The notes below the pieces were generated by a model that saw only the letters and a list, made by a program, of their open reading frames with translations, ran no database searches and was not told where the DNA came from. The position numbers and the translations under genes are program-made. A DNA stretch of 64,000 nucleotides from Massilia norwichensis (GTDB lineage: Bacteria > Pseudomonadota > Gammaproteobacteria > Burkholderiales > Burkholderiaceae_D), in assembly GCF_024753245.1 (NCBI RefSeq), contig NZ_JANUGX010000013.1:1-64000 (forward strand), written 5' to 3'. This document shows positions 58,019-64,000 of this stretch, piece by piece (position 1 is the stretch's first letter; every line of letters starts with the position of its first letter).

Positions 58019-59044
58019 ATGTCCGCCACCGAGATGAACCAGCAGTTCCGCCTCGCCGCCCGCCCGGTCGGGCTGCCCGTCGCCGCCAACTGGCAGCTCC
58101 TTGAGGAGGCGCTCGCGCCGCTCGAGGAAGGCCAGGTCCGGGTGAAAGTCCTCTACCTGTCGCTGGACCCGGCCATGCGCGGCTGGATGAACGAAGGGAA
58201 GTCGTATATCCGCCCGGTGGCGATCGGCGAGGTGATGCGCGCCGGCGCGGTCGGCGTGGTCGTCGAATCGCGCTCGCCGCGCTTCGCGGCCGGCGACCAC
58301 GTCAGCGGCGCCTTCGGCGTGCAGCGCTACTGGACCGGCGCCGCCGACGAGAAGAGCGGCGTGGTGAAGATCGACCCGGCGCTGGCACCCCTGCCCGCCT
58401 GGCTGAACGTGCTGGGCATGCCGGGCATGACGGCGTATTTCGGCCTGCTGGAAGTCGGCCAGCCGAAGGCCGGCGAGACGGTGGTGGTGTCGGCCGCCGC
58501 CGGCGCGGTCGGGATGACGGTCGGCCAGGTCGCCAGACAGCTGGGCTGCCGCGTGGTCGGCATCGCCGGCGGTGCCGACAAATGCCGCTTCGTGGTCGAG
58601 GAACTCGGCTTCGACGCCTGCATCGACTACAAGGAAGGCCCGCTCGGCCCGGGCCTGAAGCAGCACTGCCCGAACGGCGTCGACGTCTACTTCGACAATG
58701 TCGGCGGCGAGATCCTGGACGCGGTCCTCACCCGCATCAACATGAAGGCACGCATCGTGATCTGCGGCGCGATCTCGCAGTACAACAACACCACGCCGGT
58801 GAAGGGGCCGGCCAACTACCTGTCGCTGCTGGTGAACCGCGCGCGCATGGAGGGCATCGTGGTGTTCGATTATGCGCCGCGCTATCCGGAAGGCGTGGCC
58901 AGGCTGGCGCAGTGGCTGCGCGAAGGCAGCTTCCGCCACCGCGAGCACGTGGTCGAAGGTTTCGAAAAGTTCCCTGAAGCCCTGTTGATGCTGTTCGAAG
59001 GGAAGAACTTCGGCAAGCTGGTACTCAAGATCGCCGAGGCCTGA
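58019..59044 (+). CDS. NADP-dependent MDR-family oxidoreductase
   Basis: 341 residues of the zinc-independent medium-chain reductase branch (leukotriene B4 dehydrogenase/curcumin reductase type). The N-terminal catalytic half has VKVLYLSLDPAMRGWMNEGKS. The cofactor motif is AAAGAVGMTVGQVARQLG with the NADP-favouring Lys in GGADKCRFV. It ends in GKLVLKI. AAAGGA lies 5 nt before the ATG. It likely reduces activated C=C bonds; the physiological substrate is unknown. Confidence 0.9.
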   Translation: MSATEMNQQFRLAARPVGLPVAANWQLLEEALAPLEEGQVRVKVLYLSLDPAMRGWMNEGKSYIRPVAIGEVMRAGAVGVVVESRSPRFAAGDHVSGAFGVQRYWTGAADEKSGVVKIDPALAPLPAWLNVLGMPGMTAYFGLLEVGQPKAGETVVVSAAAGAVGMTVGQVARQLGCRVVGIAGGADKCRFVVEELGFDACIDYKEGPLGPGLKQHCPNGVDVYFDNVGGEILDAVLTRINMKARIVICGAISQYNNTTPVKGPANYLSLLVNRARMEGIVVFDYAPRYPEGVARLAQWLREGSFRHREHVVEGFEKFPEALLMLFEGKNFGKLVLKIAEA

Positions 59045-59060
59045 TCGCCCATCTGAATCG

Positions 59061-59159
59061 AGCGCCTAAGAAAATCTCCAGGGCAAGGCGCACCGCCGAA
59101 GACAGTACGTTAGTACGGCGAGGCGGTGCAACGCCGCCATGGAGGTTTTATTAGGTGCT
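59061..59159. repeat. 99-bp imperfect palindrome (hairpin repeat)
   Basis: The left arm begins AGCGCCTAAGAAAATCTCC and the right arm, read in reverse complement, begins AGCACCTAATAAAACCTCC. They pair over about 47 bp with several mismatches around a GTTA turn (…GTACGTTAGTAC…). It lies 16 bp after the oxidoreductase stop. It looks like a mobile intergenic hairpin element. Confidence 0.75.
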
Positions 59160-59259
59160 CGCGCCGGAACTATTGCATCGCCCGCCTCTCTAATCGGCAC
59201 GAGCGCATCCATGACGCTCTCGGGTTTGATTGTTCACCGACAGGCATAAGGAGATCGAT

Positions 59260-59592
59260 ATGGCGACAAGCAAGGAAGGCGGCAAGAGCGGGAGCTCGGG
59301 CGGCAACGAGCAGAAAAGCCAGCCTGCCAAGCGCGGTTTCGCTGCGATGGACCAGAACCAGCAGCGTCAAATCGCCAGCAAGGGAGGCCAGGCCGCGCAC
59401 CAGAAGGGAACGGCGCACGAATTCGATTCAGAGGAAGCGCGCCGCGCAGGCCAGAAAGGCGGGGAAGTGGTGAGCCGCAACCGCGCCCACATGGCCGACA
59501 TTGGCCGCAAGGGCGGGGAAAGCCGGCAATCGGCCAACCGCGCCGCGGCCGCCGCCAAGGGGGGTAACCGCCAGGGAGGCAAGGCGGAATAG
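59260..59592 (+). CDS. KGG-repeat stress-type protein
   Basis: 110 residues, hydrophilic, Gly/Lys/Gln rich, without a signal peptide. It carries repeated K-G-G motifs at the core of con-10/YciG-type domains: GFAAMDQNQQRQIASKGGQAA, RAGQKGGEV and DIGRKGGESR. Proteins of this type are induced in stationary phase or stress and are probably disordered. AAGGAGA precedes the ATG, a strong ribosome site. Confidence 0.85.
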   Translation: MATSKEGGKSGSSGGNEQKSQPAKRGFAAMDQNQQRQIASKGGQAAHQKGTAHEFDSEEARRAGQKGGEVVSRNRAHMADIGRKGGESRQSANRAAAAAKGGNRQGGKAE

Positions 59593-59740
59593 CAAAGGAA
59601 GGCGGCAACGCCAGGCTCCTTGCCTGACCAGGGATGGCATCGCCGATGCCATCCCCTTACCGGTTGAACTGCACCGGCTCTTACCTGCCATGACCTGGGG
59701 GCGCACTCGCAGCGGCATCCTGTGCTAGAGTGCGCATCCC

Positions 59741-60253
59741 ATGTCCGACCTGAAATACCTGAGCGCCTACCCCGCCCACCTGCTCGACCAGGTGCGCCGC
59801 CTGATCGACGGCGGCAAGCTGGCCGACCACCTGCGCAGCCGCTATCCGCACGCCCATGCCATCCGCACCGACAAGGCCTTGTACACCTACGTCCAGGACC
59901 TGAAGGATGACTACCTGCGCAATGCCGAGCCGGTCGCCAAGGTCGGCTTCGACAGCAAGATCGGCATCGTCCAGCAAGCCCTCGGCCTGCACACCGCCAT
60001 CTCGCGCGTGCAGGGCAACAAGCTGAAGGCCAAGCACGAGATCCGCATCGGCAGCGTGTTCCGCGACGCCCCGCCCGAATTCCTGCGCATGATCGTCGTC
60101 CACGAACTGGCCCACCTGAAGGAAAAGCAGCACGACAAGGCCTTCTACAAGCTGTGCTGCTGGATGGAGCCGGACTATCACCAGTTCGAGTTCGATGTGC
60201 GCCTGTATCTGACGCAGCTGGAGCTGGGCGGCGAGCGGTTGTGGGCGCCCTAG
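59741..60253 (+). CDS. YgjP-like metallopeptidase-domain protein
   Basis: 170 residues. The zincin motif is HELAHLKEKQH with His121, Glu122 and His125, and a likely third ligand at His131. The second half resembles YgjP/DUF45 proteins (M48-related), as does PPEFLRMIVVHELAHL. It has no signal peptide, so it is cytoplasmic. Proteolytic activity is not established for the family. Its stop shares CTAG with the convergent molybdoenzyme gene (4-bp overlap). Confidence 0.87.
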   Translation: MSDLKYLSAYPAHLLDQVRRLIDGGKLADHLRSRYPHAHAIRTDKALYTYVQDLKDDYLRNAEPVAKVGFDSKIGIVQQALGLHTAISRVQGNKLKAKHEIRIGSVFRDAPPEFLRMIVVHELAHLKEKQHDKAFYKLCCWMEPDYHQFEFDVRLYLTQLELGGERLWAP

Positions 60254-62478
60254 AGGTGGCTGGCCTTGCCGCCTGAGGCCGCGCGCCGCAGCACCACCGG
60301 CACCGATTTATAGGACGGCGTGCCGCTCTGGCTGTCGTAATTGGCCAGCGCCACCAGCCCGTTCGCTTCCGGATAATAGGCCGCCACCGAGCCGCGCGCG
60401 ATATCGAAGGCCACCGCCACGAAATCCCTGACGATGCGCGGCGCGCCGGCATGCTCGCATTCCGCCACCGCTTCGATGTCGATCAGGTCGCCGTGTTCGA
60501 GGCCCCGTTCGGCAAGGTCGGCCGCGTTGACGAAGACGACGTCGCGCCGGCCGGTGATGCCGCGGTAGCGGTCGTTCTTGCCGTAGATGGTCGTGTTGTA
60601 CTGGTCGTGGCTGCGCACCGTGGCCAGCACCAGCGCGTCCTTCGCATCCTCGCGCGCCAGCGGGCGCTGGCGGGCGCTGTCGAAGACGATGAAATTGGCC
60701 TTGCCCGAGGCCGTGCGCCATTCGCGCCGTCCGGCCGGGATGTCGAGGCGGAAGCCGCGCGGCACCCGCACCCGCTCGTTGTAGTTGTCGAAGTCGGGGA
60801 ACACGGCCTCGATCGCATCGCGGATGCGGCTGTAGTCGGCGATGTACCAATCCCAGTCGATCTTCGAATCCGGCAGCGTCGCCCTGGCGATGCCGGCCAC
60901 GATGGCGGGTTCGGACTTGAGCAGGCTGGATGCCGGCGGCAGCGTGCCGCGCGAGGCATGCACCATCGACATCGAATCCTCGACCGTCACCGACTGCGGC
61001 CCGCTTTCCTGCATGTCGAGTTCGGTGCGCCCGAGGCAGGGCAGGATGAAGGTGTTCTTGCAGACCATCAGGTGCGAGCGGTTCAGCTTGGTGGCGATAT
61101 GCACCGAGAGGTCGAGCTTGCGCATCGCCTCGTAACAGACTTCCGGATCGGGCATCGCGGTCGGCAGGTTGCCGCCGAGGCAGATCAGGGCCTTCGAGCG
61201 GCCGTCGCGCATCGCTTCGACCGCCGCCACCGCGCCGTGCCCGTGCTCGCGCGGCGCCTCGATGCCGAACACCCGCTCCAGCGCATCGAGAAAGCCCTGG
61301 CCCGGCATCTCGGTAATGCCCACCGTGCGGTCGCCCTGCACGTTGGAGTGGCCGCGCAAGGGGCAGATGCCGGCGCCTTCCTTGCCGATGTTCCCGCGCA
61401 GGAGCAGCAGGTTGGCCAGTTGCTGGACGTTGCCGGTGCCGTGGCGGTGCTGGGTGATGCCCATGCCGTAGCAGATGATCGGACGTTCGGCCTCGGCATA
61501 GATGGTGGCGGCGGCCTCGATGTCGGCGCGCGACAGGCCGGCAACCTCGACGATGTCGTCCCACGAGGTGGCCTCCAGGTCCGCCGCCAACGCCTCGAAG
61601 CCGGTCGTGTGCTCGCGGATGAAGTCGTGGTCGAGCGCATCCATCGCCAGCAGCGTCTTCATCATGCCCTTCAGCACCGCGGCGTCGCCGCCGATCTTCA
61701 CCTGGTAATAATGGGAGGCGATCGGCACCGCCTTCCCGACCGTCATTTCGGCCGGGCTCTGCGGCGACTTGAAACGCTCCAGGCTGCGCTCCTTGAGTGG
61801 ATTGAAGACCACGATCGGCGCGCGCCGCAGCGAGGCTTCGCGCAAGGTGGCGAGCATGCGCGGGTGGTTGGTGCCCGGATTGTGGCCGAACGAGAAGATC
61901 GCGTCGCAATGATGGAAGTCTTCGAGCGTCACGGTGCCCTTGCCGACGCCGATCGATTGCGGCAGGCCGACGCTGGTCGCCTCGTGGCACATGTTGGAGC
62001 AGTCCGGGAAGTTGTTGGTGCCGTATTCGCGCACGAACAACTGGTACAGGAAGGCCGATTCGTTGGACGCGCGGCCGGATGCATAAAACTCGGCCATGTT
62101 CGGGTCCGGCAGCTTGCGCAATGCCTCGCCGATGCGCCGGAACGCCTCATCCCAGGCGATCGGCACGAAGTGGTCGGTGGCGGCGTCATAGACCATCGGG
62201 TGGGTCAGGCGCCCTTCCCATTCGAGAAAAAAGTCCTCGCGCTGCCACAGTTCGCTGACGCTGTGCGCGGCGAAGAAGGCCGGTGTCACCCGCTTGTTGG
62301 TCGCTTCCCAGGACACGGCCTTGGCACCGTTTTCGCAGAATTCGAACGACGAGCCCTCGCGCGGATCGGGCCAGGCGCAGCCGGGGCAATCGAAACCATC
62401 TGGCTGGTTCACCTGCAGCATGATCGTGGTGCGGTTGGCCGACATCTCGCCGCGCAGCGCCTTGGCGACGGCTTGCAA
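60250..62478 (-). CDS. YdeP/FdhF-type molybdopterin oxidoreductase (N-terminus interrupted)
   Basis: The intact frame encodes 742 residues of the YdeP family. The Fe-S ligand region is MNQPDGFDCPGCAWPDP-like (VNQPDGFDCPGCAWPD), with bis-MGD-binding NNFPDCSNMCHEATSVG and GHNPGTNHPRM. The C-terminal domain is VRSHDQYNTTIYG. Homologues begin with GPAGGWGALK; here the codon for that Trp is TAG (62485-62487), downstream of an ATG at 62541. The frame shown begins at TTG 62478 just after the stop and lacks those residues. It is either a pseudogene, a gene rescued by re-initiation, or a sequencing error. Confidence 0.85.
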   Translation of the reverse strand: MQAVAKALRGEMSANRTTIMLQVNQPDGFDCPGCAWPDPREGSSFEFCENGAKAVSWEATNKRVTPAFFAAHSVSELWQREDFFLEWEGRLTHPMVYDAATDHFVPIAWDEAFRRIGEALRKLPDPNMAEFYASGRASNESAFLYQLFVREYGTNNFPDCSNMCHEATSVGLPQSIGVGKGTVTLEDFHHCDAIFSFGHNPGTNHPRMLATLREASLRRAPIVVFNPLKERSLERFKSPQSPAEMTVGKAVPIASHYYQVKIGGDAAVLKGMMKTLLAMDALDHDFIREHTTGFEALAADLEATSWDDIVEVAGLSRADIEAAATIYAEAERPIICYGMGITQHRHGTGNVQQLANLLLLRGNIGKEGAGICPLRGHSNVQGDRTVGITEMPGQGFLDALERVFGIEAPREHGHGAVAAVEAMRDGRSKALICLGGNLPTAMPDPEVCYEAMRKLDLSVHIATKLNRSHLMVCKNTFILPCLGRTELDMQESGPQSVTVEDSMSMVHASRGTLPPASSLLKSEPAIVAGIARATLPDSKIDWDWYIADYSRIRDAIEAVFPDFDNYNERVRVPRGFRLDIPAGRREWRTASGKANFIVFDSARQRPLAREDAKDALVLATVRSHDQYNTTIYGKNDRYRGITGRRDVVFVNAADLAERGLEHGDLIDIEAVAECEHAGAPRIVRDFVAVAFDIARGSVAAYYPEANGLVALANYDSQSGTPSYKSVPVVLRRAASGGKASHL

Positions 62479-62484
62479 GGCGCC

Positions 62485-62541
62485 CTAGCCGCCCGCGGGA
62501 CCGCCGTATTCGCCGATGCCTGGTACTTCTTTCTTTCGCAT
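62485..62541 (-). other. Detached N-terminal codons of the molybdoenzyme with in-frame amber
   Basis: From ATG 62541 the frame reads MRKKEVPGIGEYGGPAGG and then TAG at codon 19, followed by GALQAVAKAL in the same frame. The peptide before and after matches the conserved YdeP-family start, so this is the original N-terminus. TAGGG just after the stop lies 5 nt before TTG 62478 and could allow re-initiation. Confidence 0.8.
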
Positions 62542-62545
62542 ACGT

Positions 62546-62561
62546 CCTACTTTGCAGTAGG
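62546..62561 (-). promoter_or_regulatory. Hairpin over the ribosome site of the molybdoenzyme gene
   Basis: Minus-strand RNA would form CCUACU-GCAA-AGUAGG, a 6-bp stem with a GNRA tetraloop, ending 4 nt before ATG 62541. The 3' arm AGUAGG is the only Shine-Dalgarno-like sequence there, so folding would hide it. Confidence 0.4.
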
Positions 62562-62812
62562 GCGCATTTTGGCGGGCGCGGCGAGAATGTTAATTTCGAA
62601 AGCCGCAGGGAAACAATTGGCAGCCCGTTGCCGTCATTCCAACGCAGATATTGAACAGTCAAGGCGCCGGCGCAACACAATTCACAAAGTATCCTTGAGG
62701 AAATAGTTTCCATGCGGCACGCATGATAGGATGCACACATCGGCTGCCCCCGCCCCCGGCGCCGTGCTTTCCTCGGCCCTGACCCCGCCGTTCTCCTTCC
62801 GGATTACTGGCC

Positions 62813-64000
62813 ATGCACCATCCCATCACCGCTACCGAACAAGACCGCCTCAAGGCCCTCGAATCGCTGGACGTCCTCGATACGCCGGCGGAACAACGCT
62901 TCGACCGCTTCACGCGCCTGGCTGCGCTCACCTTCGGCGTGCCGATCGCACTGGTGTCGCTGGTCGACGGCAGCCGCCAATGGTTCAAGTCGCGCTGCGG
63001 CATCGACGGGACAGAGCTGCCGCGTTCGGCGGCCTTCTGCAGCCACGTCGTGACCCAGGGCGAGATGATGGTGGTCGAGGATGCGACGCAGGACCCGCGC
63101 TTCGCCGGCAACCCGCTGGTCACGGGCGCGCCGCACATCCGCTTCTACGCCGGCCAGCCGCTGTTCAGCGATGGCCAGCCGGTCGGCACGCTGTGCATCG
63201 TCGACCGCGCGCCGCGCCGCTTCGACGCCGAGCAGCGCCAGGCGCTGCGCGACCTGGCCGACCTGGCCGAGGCGGAGCTGAACCACGTCAAGATGGCCAC
63301 CGCGCGCCTGATGGCCGAGCAGGCACTGAAGGCGCTCAATGCCCAGCTCGAGCAGCGCGTGGCCGAGCGCACCGCCGAACTCGAATGCAAGCTCGGCGAA
63401 CTGTCGCGCGAAAGCGCGCGCCGCAAGGAGGCCGAGGCTTCGCTGCAGCACAGCGAGGAATGGAACCGCACCATCGTCGCCACCTCGTACAATGGCTTCG
63501 TCGGTGTCGACGCCGAGGGCCGCATCGTCGAATGGAACCCGTCCGCCGAGCGCATCTTCGGCTGGCCGCGCGCACAGGCGCTGGGGCGCAGCCTGTCCGG
63601 ACTGGTCGTGCCGCCGGCCCTGCGCGCGGCGCACGAAGCGGGCATGCGGCGCTGCATCGAGACCGGCCATGGCACGGTCCTGAACAGCAGGCTGGAGCTG
63701 CCGGCGCTGACCGCGAGCGGCCGCCAGATCACGGTCGAGATGACCCTCAGCAGCTACGAATGGCGGGGCAAGCGCTGCTTCGGCGCCTTCATGAACGACA
63801 TTTCGGAGCGCATCCGCACCCGCCAGCAGCTCGAAGAGAAGCAGGAAATGCTGGACGCGATCCTGGAATCGATCGACGTCGGCGTGGTCGCCTGCGACGC
63901 GGTCGGCAACCTGTCGCTGTTCAATCGGGCGGCGCGCGCGATCATCGGGCGCGACATGAAGACGATCGTGCCGGCCGAGTGGTCGCAATACTATGGGATG
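62813..64000 (+). CDS. GAF/PAS sensor protein, 3' end beyond the window
   Basis: 396 codons, open to the last base, so the gene is partial. The N-terminal GAF domain (about 20-155) starts ALESLDVLDTPAEQRFDRFT and contains IALVSLVDGSRQWFKSRCG. This form usually opens GGDEF, EAL or histidine-kinase sensors. A coiled coil (about 165-215) leads to PAS 1 (about 218-340, GFVGVDAEGRIVEWNPSAER) and the start of PAS 2 (ILESIDVGVVACDAVGN). The output domain is not visible, so the signalling type is open. It is divergent from the molybdoenzyme gene. Confidence 0.88.
   Translation, partial: MHHPITATEQDRLKALESLDVLDTPAEQRFDRFTRLAALTFGVPIALVSLVDGSRQWFKSRCGIDGTELPRSAAFCSHVVTQGEMMVVEDATQDPRFAGNPLVTGAPHIRFYAGQPLFSDGQPVGTLCIVDRAPRRFDAEQRQALRDLADLAEAELNHVKMATARLMAEQALKALNAQLEQRVAERTAELECKLGELSRESARRKEAEASLQHSEEWNRTIVATSYNGFVGVDAEGRIVEWNPSAERIFGWPRAQALGRSLSGLVVPPALRAAHEAGMRRCIETGHGTVLNSRLELPALTASGRQITVEMTLSSYEWRGKRCFGAFMNDISERIRTRQQLEEKQEMLDAILESIDVGVVACDAVGNLSLFNRAARAIIGRDMKTIVPAEWSQYYGM

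Noticed and set aside
62473-62487. Selenocysteine decoding of the interrupted molybdoenzyme
   Set aside because: The codon is TAG, not TGA, and the homologous residue is Trp, not the active-site Sec/Cys.

Overview
The window is a GC-rich chromosomal segment, roughly two thirds G+C by eye, from a betaproteobacterium. It most likely comes from Oxalobacteraceae, in the Massilia/Herbaspirillum/Janthinobacterium neighbourhood. The evidence is the ftsK-lolA-rarA-serS order, the nadE-glnB pair, the hemC-hemD-hemX-hemY operon divergent from ppc, PEP-CTERM surface proteins, and an RpoD with a long Ala/Pro-rich N-terminal extension. The genus is an inference. There are no rRNA genes, prophage, insertion sequences or CRISPR arrays; one tRNA gene is present.

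Layout. 1-9.2 kb: tRNA-Ser(CGA) just downstream of serS, then rarA, an exported TonB-C-domain protein, lolA and ftsK, all on the minus strand, with trxB and an Smr-domain gene divergent. 9.3-15.1 kb: a signalling block with a bacteriophytochrome kinase, a TRIC-type channel, a hybrid PAS/GAF kinase and a stand-alone receiver. 15.2-20.6 kb: glnB-nadE, a COG3146-type N-acyltransferase and a pyruvate-oxidase-like ThDP enzyme. 20.6-22 kb: an A+T-rich orphan HNH-type gene that looks acquired. 22-31.3 kb: a LysR regulator divergent from a TonB-dependent receptor, an alpha/beta hydrolase and a complete branched-chain-amino-acid-type ABC importer. Together these look like an uptake and processing locus for an unknown compound. 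31.4-34.3 kb: a PEP-CTERM protein, a post-PEP-CTERM-1-type protein and a PA-domain zinc protease in one transcription unit.

34.3-43.8 kb: ppa, hemY-like, hemX, hemD and hemC, with ppc divergent, then a DUF6090-like membrane protein and a MetA/phenol-type outer-membrane protein. 43.9-48.6 kb: rpoD, a 593-bp intergenic region with a strong minus-strand terminator, a ProQ/FinO RNA chaperone and a DEDD exonuclease. 48.6-52.2 kb: three c-type cytochromes without a partner dehydrogenase, then a second PEP-CTERM gene preceded by a well-matched sigma-54 promoter. 52.3-64 kb: an orphan PilT-like ATPase, small membrane proteins, a DUF2807 protein, a PCu(A)C copper chaperone, YaeQ, purU, an MDR oxidoreductase, a KGG-repeat stress protein, a YgjP-like metalloprotein, a YdeP/FdhF-type molybdoenzyme with an in-frame amber codon near its start, and a GAF/PAS sensor cut by the window end.

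Most of the window is ordinary core genome. The points most worth a second look are the amber-interrupted molybdoenzyme, the receptor-hydrolase-ABC locus, the PEP-CTERM/protease operon, the sigma-54 promoter, the A+T-rich HNH gene, a possible small RNA upstream of rpoD, and several families of dispersed palindromic repeats.
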